This document shows positions 28,398 to 38,924 of a stretch of 64,000 nucleotides of DNA, one piece after another; position 1 is the first letter of the stretch; each line of letters opens with the position of its first letter. This DNA comes from Sulfuricurvum sp. (GTDB taxonomy: Bacteria; Campylobacterota; Campylobacteria; Campylobacterales; Sulfurimonadaceae). The notes below the pieces were generated by a model. The model saw nothing but the letters and a program-made list of their open reading frames with translations, did not search any database and was not told where the DNA came from. The position numbers and the translations under genes were made by a program. Where the stretch lies: positions 1-64,000 of the forward strand of contig NZ_JAUYFF010000010.1 of NCBI RefSeq assembly GCF_030691015.1. The letters are read 5' to 3'.

Positions 28398-29458
28398 ATC
28401 TAAATCGTAAAAATCCAACTGCAATCATTTGTCTTTCCCCCAATTCGGGTGGAATGGAAATCGATGCAATCAAGCTTGCAAAAAAGCTTAGTTCACATAC
28501 ACTGATTACACTTATTGCGAAACAAGATTGTTTCATTGCTAATTCAAAAAACGACTATATCGGCTACAATAGTATTGAGTTAGAAACAATTCCCTTTCTT
28601 TTTTCAATTAGCCCATCTATTATTTTCCGTGTACGCCGTATCATTCAGGAAAAAGGGATTAAGAATATTATCTTTTTCGGAGCCAGTGAACTTAAATCTC
28701 TTTATTTTTCATTCTTAGGACTGAATATGAATCTAATTGTTCGCCATGGCACTAACAAATCCGCTCCAAAAAAAGATTGGTTTCATAAGCTCATCTATAG
28801 TGATGTACATTATCATGTCGCTATCTGCAAACATTTACAAAAAAATGTCGATTTCATTATCCCTTTTGGTCAAAAATCGCAAAGTAAACTTATCTATTCT
28901 TCCGTCAATCTTCCTAATTTTCATCCTATAAAATCTGATTGTTTCACATTACTTAACGTAGGGAGAATTGAAGCAAGAAAGGGGCAAGCTGATGCCATCA
29001 AAGCTTGTAACATTTTATATGAAAAAGGGATCGATTTTCACTTTTATCTGGCAGGCGGCATTGCACCGAAATATCATACTATATTCATGGACTTTTATAA
29101 TTCACTCCCCTATAAAGATAAAATTACTCTCGTAGGTCATACGCCTAACGTTATAGACTATTATGCCAAAGCAGATCTTTTTTTATTTCCAAGTTATGGA
29201 GAGGGACTCAGCAACGCATTTTTAGAAGCTCTGTCATGCGGATTAGAATGTATTGCCTATGATAATACCTCTTTTCCTGAATTAAAAGAGCTCGGTTTGG
29301 ATTTTCATCTTGTCGAAAACAAAAATATTGATCAGTTATCTCATACATTATTACACTGCGCCCAAAACCGATCTATTAATCAGGGAAATATTACCAAGAT
29401 AGCTGAAAAATTTTCAACTCAAGCAGAAATCAAACAATATTTGGAGCTCTTAGAATAA
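28373..29458 (+). CDS. Group 1 glycosyltransferase
   Basis: CLSPNSGGMEIDAIKLAKKLS, LLNVGRIEARKGQADAI, FLFPSYGEGLSNAFLEALSCG. Confidence 0.8.
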   Translation: MQKKWMAVNLNRKNPTAIICLSPNSGGMEIDAIKLAKKLSSHTLITLIAKQDCFIANSKNDYIGYNSIELETIPFLFSISPSIIFRVRRIIQEKGIKNIIFFGASELKSLYFSFLGLNMNLIVRHGTNKSAPKKDWFHKLIYSDVHYHVAICKHLQKNVDFIIPFGQKSQSKLIYSSVNLPNFHPIKSDCFTLLNVGRIEARKGQADAIKACNILYEKGIDFHFYLAGGIAPKYHTIFMDFYNSLPYKDKITLVGHTPNVIDYYAKADLFLFPSYGEGLSNAFLEALSCGLECIAYDNTSFPELKELGLDFHLVENKNIDQLSHTLLHCAQNRSINQGNITKIAEKFSTQAEIKQYLELLE

Positions 29459-30699
29459 TGAAATTGATACATATTCCACATAAATGGGTTGTTAACTATC
29501 TCTATCTATTTATCTTTCTCGTACCGTGGAATTTTTTCAAAGGACAAATGGGAGTACTGACAGCATTTTTAATACTATTTTGGCTTTTGGCATTTCGACA
29601 AAATGGATATTGGACGAAACTAAAATCTATTATCGAATCCAAACCTATTATCATCTTTTTTCTCTTTATTATCTATACCTATCTCAGCTACTTTTGGTCT
29701 TCTAATCTCGAATCGTATAAAGAATCCCAAATGTTCTTTAAATATTACTGGATCACTATTCCTCTATTTTTTAGCATTCTAAATCACAAAGAAGCGCTAC
29801 AAGGGATCAAACTATTCGTTCTAAGTTTTGGTTTCTATGCCCTTTTTAGTCTTAGTATTTATGCCGGTTTATTAGGCGCTGGAATCTCTACCTCTGAGAA
29901 TCCGCAAGGGACTCTCTCATACACAATTTCAACACCTTATATGGCATTAGCCGTATTGATGAGTTATATTTTTGCCTTTAATGAAACGAATTTGGTCCAA
30001 AAACGGCTGTACTATGGTATTGCTTTCGTTTCATTAATCGGACTCTTTATTAACTATGGCAGAGCTGCTCAGATCGGTTTCATATTAACAGCAGTCATTT
30101 TATTAATAACCTATTTCAGAAAAAACTTGAATTTTAAATTATCATTAATATTTTTATTAACACTAGGCACCGGAGTTTTTGTCCTCAATACTGTTGGTAA
30201 ATTAGATCGCTTTAAAGTTGGTTTTCAAGAGTTAACTAACTATCAAGATATCCAAAGTTTAGAAGGAAGTTGGGGATGTCGACTTTATTTAATCCATGCT
30301 TCAAAAGAGATCATTCTTAATGACCCAATATTTGGCACAGGAGCTGGAGACAATATAGATAAATTGATCGAATGGACAAAAAAACATCCTAATCCGCAAA
30401 CGGATTGGAATCGAACTTTTCATAATCAGCACCTTGAATTTATCACTAAATATGGCCTAATAGGCTACTTTTTATTGATTAGTGCCGTTGTTATATTGCT
30501 ATATCAGCTCAAAGATCTTCCATTAGCCTTTGGATCTGCTTTAACATTTTTTACGTTCACTGCATTCGACGGTATCGCTGACATCATAATTTTAATGAAA
30601 CCTTACAATAATATTTTCGCTATGATGTTTGTGCTCTTCGCGGTAATAGCATATGAAAAACAAATTGGAATGACCCCCAAAGACGAGAGACTTTGTTAA
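29458..30699 (+). CDS. O-antigen ligase/polymerase family protein (WaaL-like)
   Basis: Multi-TM, IFGTGAGDN...FHNQHLEFITKYGLIGYFLLI, typical O-antigen ligase loop with His. Confidence 0.8.
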   Translation: MKLIHIPHKWVVNYLYLFIFLVPWNFFKGQMGVLTAFLILFWLLAFRQNGYWTKLKSIIESKPIIIFFLFIIYTYLSYFWSSNLESYKESQMFFKYYWITIPLFFSILNHKEALQGIKLFVLSFGFYALFSLSIYAGLLGAGISTSENPQGTLSYTISTPYMALAVLMSYIFAFNETNLVQKRLYYGIAFVSLIGLFINYGRAAQIGFILTAVILLITYFRKNLNFKLSLIFLLTLGTGVFVLNTVGKLDRFKVGFQELTNYQDIQSLEGSWGCRLYLIHASKEIILNDPIFGTGAGDNIDKLIEWTKKHPNPQTDWNRTFHNQHLEFITKYGLIGYFLLISAVVILLYQLKDLPLAFGSALTFFTFTAFDGIADIIILMKPYNNIFAMMFVLFAVIAYEKQIGMTPKDERLC

Positions 30700-30768
30700 T
30701 GCTTTTTGTTTTTATACGATAAAATTACAAAAGAAAAATAAATATAGTTTAAATAAAAAGGATTGTGT

Positions 30769-31542
30769 GTGAAAGTATTATTACTCGCAGGTGGTTATGG
30801 TACTCGTCTTTCTGAAGAGACAGATATCCGTCCAAAACCGATGGTAGAAATTGGGGGAAAACCCATTCTTTGGCACATTATGAAAATTTACAGTCATTAC
30901 GGATTTAATGACTTTGTAGTACTTCTCGGCTATAAAGGCTATTTTATCAAAGAGTATTTTGCCAACTATTTCCTCCACCAAAGTGACGTGACAATTGATA
31001 TGCAAAACGGCAAGATGGAAGTATTAAACAATTCAAGCGAGCCGTGGAAAATCACCCTTTTGGATACCGGTTTGGATAGTATGACCGGCGGGCGAGTCAA
31101 ACGGGCACAATCATTTATCGGTAATGAGCCTTTTATGCTCACCTATGGTGATGGTGTTGCAGACATTAACATAGCCGAATTGGTGGAATTTCATAAATCT
31201 CACGGAAAAGCTATGACAATGACCTCTGCACAGCCTGAGGGTCGTTTCGGCGCCTTAAATATAGAAGAAAATCATCAAGTAACCCATTTTCTTGAAAAAC
31301 CGAAAGGGGATGGCGGATGGATCAATGCCGGTTTTTTTATCTGTGAGCCTAAAGTATTTGACTACATCACCGAAGGTGACAGCACCGTATTCGAACAAAA
31401 TCCACTACAAAGCCTCGCCCGTGACGGCGAAATTTTCACCTATAAACACTCAGGATTTTGGAAACCTATGGACAGCCTAAAAGACAAAAATGATCTCAAC
31501 AACCTTTGGGATACGAAAAAAGCTCCTTGGAAAGTATGGTAA
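30769..31542 (+). CDS. rfbF: Glucose-1-phosphate cytidylyltransferase
   Basis: MKVLLLAGGYGTRLSEETDIRPKPMVEIGGKPILWHIMK; GTG start preferred over TTG 30763. Confidence 0.93.
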   Translation: MKVLLLAGGYGTRLSEETDIRPKPMVEIGGKPILWHIMKIYSHYGFNDFVVLLGYKGYFIKEYFANYFLHQSDVTIDMQNGKMEVLNNSSEPWKITLLDTGLDSMTGGRVKRAQSFIGNEPFMLTYGDGVADINIAELVEFHKSHGKAMTMTSAQPEGRFGALNIEENHQVTHFLEKPKGDGGWINAGFFICEPKVFDYITEGDSTVFEQNPLQSLARDGEIFTYKHSGFWKPMDSLKDKNDLNNLWDTKKAPWKVW

Positions 31543-32636
31543 TGACCAATCTTTTTGGGGGAATATATAACAATAAAACCGTATTTGTAACCGGACATAC
31601 AGGGTTCAAAGGTTCATGGCTAACCTATTGGCTCAAAAGTATGGGAGCCAAAGTTGTCGGTTATTCGCTTCAGGCTCCAACTGAGCCAAGCCATATTGAA
31701 CTGCTCAATCTTGATATCGTTTCCATTATCGGAGATATCCGCGATTTAGACAAATTAAATCTCGCACTTGCAACACACAAACCGGACATCGTATTTCATC
31801 TAGCGGCACAACCGTTGGTTAGATTGTCCTACGATAACCCTATCGAAACCTATGAAACCAATGTCATGGGGACACTGAAGGTTTTTGAAGCGTGCCGTAC
31901 ACATAAGGTCAAAGCCATCGTTAACATCACAAGCGATAAAGCCTATGAAAATCGTGAATGGGTTTGGGGATACCGTGAAAACGATCCGATGGGAGGATAT
32001 GATCCGTACAGTTCTTCCAAAGGGTGTGCTGATTTGTTGGCCAACTCCTATCGAAACTCTTATTTTAACCCCAAAGAGTATAAAAAATCGCACAACACTT
32101 TATTGGCTTCCTGCCGCGCGGGCAATGTGATCGGCGGCGGCGATTGGGCACAAGACCGCTTGATGACCGATATTATGCTCTCCGTTTCAAAAGGGAAAAA
32201 AGTCAGCATTCGAAATCCCAATGCTACGCGCCCATGGCAGCATGTCCTTGAACCACTCAGTGGGTATCTTGCTATCGGACAAAAACTGTTGGAAGAAAAA
32301 GTGCAGTTCGGGGAAGCGTGGAACTTTGGTCCCAGCGATGAGGGAAGCATAACCGTCGAAGAAGTAGTAAATAATGTCAAACAACATTGGGATAAGATCG
32401 ATTATGAGATAACTCGTGATCCTCATCAGCTCCATGAAGCAAATCTTTTAAAACTTGACTGTTCTAAAGCCCATATCCATCTAAAATGGAAAGACGTGTG
32501 GGATAGCGCGACAACGTTTGAAAAAACAGTTAAATGGTACAAAGCTTTTTATGAAAATGGCAGTACATTAACCGAAGAAGACCTAAAAGCCTATATAGCG
32601 GATGCAAAAAATAAAAAATTAGTATGGGCCATTTAA
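31542..32636 (+). CDS. rfbG: CDP-glucose 4,6-dehydratase
   Basis: TVFVTGHTGFKGSWLTYWLKSMGAKVVGYSL, NITSDKAYENREWVWGYRENDPMGGYDPYSSSKG. Confidence 0.93.
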   Translation: MTNLFGGIYNNKTVFVTGHTGFKGSWLTYWLKSMGAKVVGYSLQAPTEPSHIELLNLDIVSIIGDIRDLDKLNLALATHKPDIVFHLAAQPLVRLSYDNPIETYETNVMGTLKVFEACRTHKVKAIVNITSDKAYENREWVWGYRENDPMGGYDPYSSSKGCADLLANSYRNSYFNPKEYKKSHNTLLASCRAGNVIGGGDWAQDRLMTDIMLSVSKGKKVSIRNPNATRPWQHVLEPLSGYLAIGQKLLEEKVQFGEAWNFGPSDEGSITVEEVVNNVKQHWDKIDYEITRDPHQLHEANLLKLDCSKAHIHLKWKDVWDSATTFEKTVKWYKAFYENGSTLTEEDLKAYIADAKNKKLVWAI

Positions 32637-32640
32637 AGTT

Positions 32641-33516
32641 ATGACGGTATTGCTTACCGGTGCTACAGGTTTTTTAGGCAGTTCTCTGCTCAAAAAATTC
32701 TTGAATGAGAATTATACGGTCATCGCTTTAAAGAGAAAAGAATCGGATTGTTACAGAGTAACGAATGAATTGGATCGTGCAACATTTTACAATGCGGATG
32801 AAGTGGATCTTGCCGATATTTTCAAACACCATACCATCGATATCGTAGTCAATACGGTAACGGATTATGGAAGGTTCAACAAGGAAATTTCTTCAATTAT
32901 CAGTACCAATTTATTATTTGGACTGAAACTGTTAGAACTTTCGATAGAGAATAATGTTAAGCTATTTCTTAATACGGATACATTGCTAGAGAGGGATATC
33001 AACGCCTATTCGCTATCAAAAGCTCAGCTTGTTGACTGGATGAAGTTTTTATCCTCTCACACTACTAAAATGGTCAACCTAAAAATAGAACATATGTACG
33101 GTCCTCAAGATGATACGACCAAATTTGTTTCTTGGATCATTGAACAATTAAAAGCCGATGTTAAAACCATTCCCCTCACCAGCGGAATCCAAAAGAGAGA
33201 TTTCATCTATATCGACGATATCGTAGAGGCTTTTATGACAATCATTCTAAATTTTCATACTTTTCCCGCCTATGAAGAGTTTGAACTTGGATCCGGTCAT
33301 TCAATAGAAGTCAAAGAGTTTTTGAGTATTATTTATACTCAATTATCCATCTCACGGCCTCTAAATACAAAACTTGATTTTGGAGCAATACCGTATCGTC
33401 CTAATGAAAAAATGGATATGCAAGCTGATATATCAAAGCTTACAAGGTTAGGATGGAAACCAAATATCAGCCTCGAAGACGGGATCAAAAACACGCTACA
33501 AGGAATACTCAAATGA
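32641..33516 (+). CDS. rfbS: CDP-paratose synthase-like 3,6-dideoxyhexose C4 reductase (RfbS/RfbJ family)
   Basis: VLLTGATGFLGSSLLKKFL, VVNTVTDYGR; sits between rfbG and rfbH. Confidence 0.75.
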   Translation: MTVLLTGATGFLGSSLLKKFLNENYTVIALKRKESDCYRVTNELDRATFYNADEVDLADIFKHHTIDIVVNTVTDYGRFNKEISSIISTNLLFGLKLLELSIENNVKLFLNTDTLLERDINAYSLSKAQLVDWMKFLSSHTTKMVNLKIEHMYGPQDDTTKFVSWIIEQLKADVKTIPLTSGIQKRDFIYIDDIVEAFMTIILNFHTFPAYEEFELGSGHSIEVKEFLSIIYTQLSISRPLNTKLDFGAIPYRPNEKMDMQADISKLTRLGWKPNISLEDGIKNTLQGILK

Positions 33517-34847
33517 ATAAACAAGAACAGCTAAAACAAGAAATTTTAGACAAAACTAAAGAATATTACGAGCTCGTACATAAACCGCAACAAGAGAAAG
33601 TATTCGTTGAGGGGAAAAGCCGGGTCAATTATGCCGGCCGTGTTTTTGATGAAAAAGAGATGATAAATCTTATCGATTCATCTTTGGACTTTTGGTTAAC
33701 GTACGGTGATTATTCCAAAAAATTTGAGAAACAATTATCTGAATATTTAAATGTACGATGGGTATTTTTAGTCAACAGCGGAAGTTCTGCCAACCTACTC
33801 GCATTTTATGCCCTAACTTCGCCACTACTGGGAAATCGTCAGATCAAACGGGGAGATGAAGTCATCACTGTTGCCGCAGGATTTCCAACTACCGTTGCTC
33901 CTGTAGTCCAATACGGTGCCGTTCCTGTCTTTGTTGATATGGAATTAAAACACTTCAACATCGATACCACACAACTCGAAGCAGCACTTAGTCCGAAAAC
34001 AAAAGCGGTGATGATTGCACATACGCTAGGAAACCCTTTTAATTTAAAAGCCGTTAAAGAGTTCTGCGACAAACACAACCTTTGGCTCATCGAAGACAAC
34101 TGTGATGCACTTGGTTCCATTTATGATGGGAAACCAACAGGAACGTGGGGAGACATCGGGACGAGCAGTTTTTACCCCCCTCATCATATGACCATGGGGG
34201 AAGGCGGCGCAACCTATACCGATAATCCGCTTCTTAAAAAAATTATGCTCTCTATGCGTGACTGGGGACGTGATTGCTGGTGCGAAAGCGGTATAGATAA
34301 TACATGCGGATGCAGATTTTCTCAGAGTTTCGGAACATTACCAAAAGGGTATGATCACAAATACGTCTACTCGCACTTCGGATTCAATCTCAAAGTTTCC
34401 GATATGCAAGCAGCAATCGGTGTAGCGCAACTCGAAAAATTCCCCACTTTTGTCGAAAAAAGAAAAGAAAATTTTTCTAAACTCTACAATGGATTGAAAG
34501 ATTTGAAAGAAATCACCTTAGTAGAAAAACAACCGCTTAGCGATCCTAGTTGGTTTGGATTCATGATAACGTTAAAAGAGGGTGTGAAATTTTCAAGAAA
34601 TGATATTGTTGAATTTTTAGAAAATTCTAATATTCAAACAAGAAATCTTTTCGCAGGAAATATGCTAAGACACCCTATGTTTGATAGCTTGATTAAAAAT
34701 GAAGAGTATCGAGTTGTTGGGGACTTAATCAACACCGATAAAATCATGAATGATAGCTTTTGGATAGGTTTATACCCAGGTATGGGCGATGATGCTATTA
34801 ATTATATGATTAAGAAAATTAGCGAATTTATTAAGGCCAATGCATGA
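33513..34847 (+). CDS. rfbH: CDP-4-dehydro-6-deoxyglucose-3-dehydratase (PLP/Fe-S)
   Basis: VNYAGRVFDEKEMINLIDSSLDFWLT, FYPPHHMTMGEGGATYT (His replacing PLP Lys), DWGRDCWCESGIDNTCGCRF. Confidence 0.93.
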   Translation: MNKQEQLKQEILDKTKEYYELVHKPQQEKVFVEGKSRVNYAGRVFDEKEMINLIDSSLDFWLTYGDYSKKFEKQLSEYLNVRWVFLVNSGSSANLLAFYALTSPLLGNRQIKRGDEVITVAAGFPTTVAPVVQYGAVPVFVDMELKHFNIDTTQLEAALSPKTKAVMIAHTLGNPFNLKAVKEFCDKHNLWLIEDNCDALGSIYDGKPTGTWGDIGTSSFYPPHHMTMGEGGATYTDNPLLKKIMLSMRDWGRDCWCESGIDNTCGCRFSQSFGTLPKGYDHKYVYSHFGFNLKVSDMQAAIGVAQLEKFPTFVEKRKENFSKLYNGLKDLKEITLVEKQPLSDPSWFGFMITLKEGVKFSRNDIVEFLENSNIQTRNLFAGNMLRHPMFDSLIKNEEYRVVGDLINTDKIMNDSFWIGLYPGMGDDAINYMIKKISEFIKANA

Positions 34848-35863
34848 AATATTTAATAACAGGCGGATGCGGGTTTCTAGGTTCCAATATAGCCAGTGAA
34901 GTACTAAAGCAGGGAAATGAACTTGTAGTATTTGACTCTCTTTACCGATTTGGCAGTTACCAAAATCTCGAATGGCTTCGAACACAAGGCAAATTCGAAT
35001 TCGTGCATGGAGACATTCGCAATACCAACGACGTAGAACGTACTATCAAAACCTATAAGCCTGATGTTATTTATCATCTAGCCGGTCAAGTTGCAATGAC
35101 AACTTCCATCCTAGACCCGCGAATGGATTTTGAGGTCAATGTCGGTGGAAGTTTTAACCTACTTAATGCCGTAAGACTCTACAGTCCTGAATCGACTATT
35201 ATTTACTCTTCTACCAATAAAGTTTATGGTGATTTAGAACAGTTCACGTATAAAGAGACTGAAACACGCTACCGATGTATCGAAAAGCCAAACGGATTTG
35301 ATGAGAGTGTTAATCTTGACTTTCATTCCCCCTATGGAACATCCAAGGGAAGCGCAGACCAGTATATGCTTGACTTTGCACGAATATACGGACTAAAAAC
35401 CGTTGTATTTAGACACTCTTCTATGTTTGGCGGAAGACAATTTGCCACCTACGATCAAGGATGGATCGGTTGGTTCACGCAACAGGCCATAAACATCAAA
35501 AACAAAACGCAGAAAGAGCCTTTTACGATCTCAGGCAATGGCAAACAGGTAAGAGACATAGCTCATGCCGAAGATATGGTAGCTCTCTACCTAAAAGCTT
35601 CAACAAAAATAGATAACATAAAAGGTCAAGCATTTAATGTCGGGGGCGGTATAGACAATTCTTCCTCACTTCTCGAACTATTTCATTTTTTAGAGAATGA
35701 ACTTGACGTGAAGATGGAATATACTCAACTTCCGGTAAGAGAATCTGATCAAAAGATTTTTGTCGCAGATTTAACAAAAGCAAAAGAACTGATAGGATGG
35801 GAACCGAAAATTTCCAAAGAAGAAGGTATTCGAAAAATGATTGAATGGGTAGCCGGTCATTAA
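34844..35863 (+). CDS. rfbE: CDP-paratose 2-epimerase (CDP-tyvelose epimerase)
   Basis: YLITGGCGFLGSNIAS, LAGQVAMTTSILDPRMDFEVN, SPYGTSKGSADQYMLDF, RHSSMFGGRQFATYDQGWIGWF. Confidence 0.9.
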   Translation: MKYLITGGCGFLGSNIASEVLKQGNELVVFDSLYRFGSYQNLEWLRTQGKFEFVHGDIRNTNDVERTIKTYKPDVIYHLAGQVAMTTSILDPRMDFEVNVGGSFNLLNAVRLYSPESTIIYSSTNKVYGDLEQFTYKETETRYRCIEKPNGFDESVNLDFHSPYGTSKGSADQYMLDFARIYGLKTVVFRHSSMFGGRQFATYDQGWIGWFTQQAINIKNKTQKEPFTISGNGKQVRDIAHAEDMVALYLKASTKIDNIKGQAFNVGGGIDNSSSLLELFHFLENELDVKMEYTQLPVRESDQKIFVADLTKAKELIGWEPKISKEEGIRKMIEWVAGH

Positions 35864-35924
35864 TGGAGTTTTTCAAAAATGTCAATATTCCTTGTATAAA
35901 AGAAGAGAATAAAAGGGCATTTAT

Positions 35925-36890
35925 ATGAATACACCAAACTTGGGAAAAGTTTCCATCTGTATTCCAACCTACAATAGACCTTCTCTCTTGGAGAAATTGC
36001 TCGACTCTATACTCTCACAAACATATACAAATTATGAAATTATTATTACTGATAATTCTGATACGCTCGAGACAAAAGAGCTGATTGAAAAATGCTATAA
36101 AGATGAATGTATCCACTATCATAAAAATGAAAAAAACCTTGGAATGGACGGTAACAGCCTCAGAGTATTAAGCTATGTCAACGGAGAATATTTCACCTTC
36201 ACCCCGGATGATGATATTTGGATCGATCCGAAGAAATTAGAGAAACAAGTACTATTTTTGCAATCTAACAATAGTATTGATTGCTGTTTTTCAAATGCAT
36301 TGCACATACACCACGATGGTACAAAACATAAGAATCAATTTCATTCCGATTATTCGAAACAAAATAGATGCGAAATAATTTATCCTATCTCTTTGCAGTT
36401 AGATCAAAAACAGCCACCTGAATTTGTCTGCATATTGACAGGTATGATGCGTTACACGATGCTAAATATTTTTACAGAATCATGGAAATACGGATGTGAA
36501 GAGTATTTTATGTGGTATCTTGGCGGCTCAAATACCAAAATAGGGTTCTGCTACGACCAACTGGTCGCGATTCGTGACGGTGATCATAATTGGCAGGTTA
36601 ATGATGAAAACGGAACTTTAACAAATTACCGTAAAAATGACCGTAGAAGAGCACAACAAATTATTGATATTTGGAGCGATCTATTAAAAACCTATCCGAC
36701 TGATTTAATAATGTTTGATAAAAAAGTAGAAAAAAATGTCTTTAAAATGCTTATCAGATTACTCAACAAAGAAGCATTTGGTTATACTTTCTTATTTACT
36801 AAACTCGGTACATTTGATTTTATCTATCTGTACAGTTATTATTTGATGAAAGAACTCAAAAAAGGGCTAAAATGGATAAAGTCTCGATAA
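35925..36890 (+). CDS. Family 2 glycosyltransferase
   Basis: KVSICIPTYNRPSLLEKLLDSILSQTYTNYEIIITDNSD, TPDDDIW. Confidence 0.85.
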   Translation: MNTPNLGKVSICIPTYNRPSLLEKLLDSILSQTYTNYEIIITDNSDTLETKELIEKCYKDECIHYHKNEKNLGMDGNSLRVLSYVNGEYFTFTPDDDIWIDPKKLEKQVLFLQSNNSIDCCFSNALHIHHDGTKHKNQFHSDYSKQNRCEIIYPISLQLDQKQPPEFVCILTGMMRYTMLNIFTESWKYGCEEYFMWYLGGSNTKIGFCYDQLVAIRDGDHNWQVNDENGTLTNYRKNDRRRAQQIIDIWSDLLKTYPTDLIMFDKKVEKNVFKMLIRLLNKEAFGYTFLFTKLGTFDFIYLYSYYLMKELKKGLKWIKSR

Positions 36891-37744
36891 TAATCCCTAC
36901 ACGTAACAGATCATCCTACCTCGAAAGAGCCCTTGAACACGCTTTTGCGCAGGATTACCCTGATTTTGAAGTCATTGTTTCCAATAATGCTTCAACAGAT
37001 GATACAGCACACGTATTAGAAAGTTTAAAAACAAAATATCCAAATCTTATATCTGTACATCACCCTGAGCTTTTACCCTTAAGCACTCACTGGGATAAAG
37101 TTATCCGAGATGTTAGTACAGGTAATATAATTCTCCTTATTCCCGATGATGATGTTATTATTGATAAATGCTATCTCTCAAAAGCAGTCCGTTTATTTGA
37201 AAAATATCCCTCTATTGGTTTGGTATTTGCTAACTTTTGTTCAATTAATCCACAATTTCAACGCATTACAAATTATGAAGCTAAATTTGATGAATTTATT
37301 CCAAAAGAGTTTTTATTTAATAACTATAATAAAGAATTGTTTGGAATTACAGGGATAGGAGTACCACATCTTACTGCCCTATTTTCAAGAAAAGCATACC
37401 TTGATGTAGGGGGATTTGATCTTGATTGTATGTCACCCGATACCTATTTGTGGCTAAAAATTTTACTAAAATACGATGCTGGATTCGTTAATGAAATAGT
37501 AGCGGAATATCTAATGCATGAAAATAATTTATCAAAAAAAGCAAATATAGATCAATTTTACAGTGACACACTGATTCCTCAGAAAATCCAAGATTTGGCG
37601 CAAAGCATAGGTAGTATTGATAGAAATCAATTAAAAACAATCAAAAGAATGTACGAAATTTTTTACAGACGGTATATTAATATTACTTGCCCAAAAGGTT
37701 CTTGGAAGAGAGCATATTTAAAATTTTTATTAAAATTCAAATAA
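36872..37744 (+). CDS. Family 2 glycosyltransferase
   Basis: KVSIIIPTRNRSSYLERALEHAFAQDYPDFEVIVSNNAS, LIPDDDVI. Confidence 0.85.
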   Translation: MDKVSIIIPTRNRSSYLERALEHAFAQDYPDFEVIVSNNASTDDTAHVLESLKTKYPNLISVHHPELLPLSTHWDKVIRDVSTGNIILLIPDDDVIIDKCYLSKAVRLFEKYPSIGLVFANFCSINPQFQRITNYEAKFDEFIPKEFLFNNYNKELFGITGIGVPHLTALFSRKAYLDVGGFDLDCMSPDTYLWLKILLKYDAGFVNEIVAEYLMHENNLSKKANIDQFYSDTLIPQKIQDLAQSIGSIDRNQLKTIKRMYEIFYRRYINITCPKGSWKRAYLKFLLKFK

Positions 37745-37787
37745 TATATCCTCAAACTATAAGAGCATAAAAAGGGATCAAAAATAA

Positions 37788-38909
37788 ATGCGGAAACGAC
37801 TTGTAGATCTGCTGCTAAGTACAAAAAAGTCCAATAGAATTGCAAAAAACATATACAAAACAACGTTTCATAAGAATCTGCTTATTTCCTATAATGTTAA
37901 CCATTTTTTGATCAAGAATACGGCTCATACTAACTATTATGAATCGCATATTATTGCAAAATATTTTTCTGAGATTGGTTACAATATAGATGTTGTCAGT
38001 TTTGATAATCCCAGAAATTTTGATTTAACATATTATGATGTTATTTTTGGATTTGGATTACCTCTTGAAAAAAGTTTTACTAATAATAAATCAATAAAGC
38101 GGATTTATTATGCAACCGGTGCACATGTATGCCACCAAAATAGCGCAGAAATTAAACGTATTCAAGCTGTAAATCGGGGTAAAAACACTTTTTTGAAACC
38201 AAAACGGATTATTCAATGGACATGGAGCCAATCAAGTTCTATGTCAGATGCATTGGTCATCATAGGAAATGAATGGACACAAAGCACCTATCAACCCTAC
38301 ACTGATTCACCCATTTATACCCTCAATGCCACTTCTCTTTTTTATAATTCATCTATTATACTCAACCGAGACATATCTGTTGCAAAACAACACTTTCTTT
38401 GGTTTGGCAGCGGAGGATTGATTCATAAGGGATTAGATTTATGTTTGGAATTTTTTTCTCAACATCCCCATTTGCATTTACATATTTGTGGCCCTAAAGA
38501 AGATGATTTTTATAAAGTTTTTCACGATGAACTGCAACTCGCTAATATCCACACACACGGCTTTGTTCAAGTTGATTCTGATGATTTTTTACACATAGTT
38601 CGACAATGTTTATTTACCATCATGCCAAGTTGTTCGGAAGGGCAATCTACATCTCTTTTAACCACAATGGCAACAGGACTCATACCGATAGCTAGTATAG
38701 AGAGCGGAAAAACGCTAAACACTCTAGGAATTACTATTGAAACACTCTCATTAGAAGGAATCGAACATTCTATTAATACAGCAGCTATGTTGAGCGACAC
38801 CGAGTTGGTAGCTCTCTCTCATGCTAATAGAAATGAAATATTTTTAAATCATACCCTAGAAACGTTCGAAAAACAGATACGAAATATTTTCTCATCCATA
38901 GAATTGTAA
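37788..38909 (+). CDS. Group 1-like glycosyltransferase
   Basis: HFLWFGSGGLIHKGLDLCLEFF, HICGPKED, PSCSEGQSTSLLTTMATGLIPIA. Confidence 0.75.
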   Translation: MRKRLVDLLLSTKKSNRIAKNIYKTTFHKNLLISYNVNHFLIKNTAHTNYYESHIIAKYFSEIGYNIDVVSFDNPRNFDLTYYDVIFGFGLPLEKSFTNNKSIKRIYYATGAHVCHQNSAEIKRIQAVNRGKNTFLKPKRIIQWTWSQSSSMSDALVIIGNEWTQSTYQPYTDSPIYTLNATSLFYNSSIILNRDISVAKQHFLWFGSGGLIHKGLDLCLEFFSQHPHLHLHICGPKEDDFYKVFHDELQLANIHTHGFVQVDSDDFLHIVRQCLFTIMPSCSEGQSTSLLTTMATGLIPIASIESGKTLNTLGITIETLSLEGIEHSINTAAMLSDTELVALSHANRNEIFLNHTLETFEKQIRNIFSSIEL

Positions 38910-38924
38910 AAAGGAATTAACATA

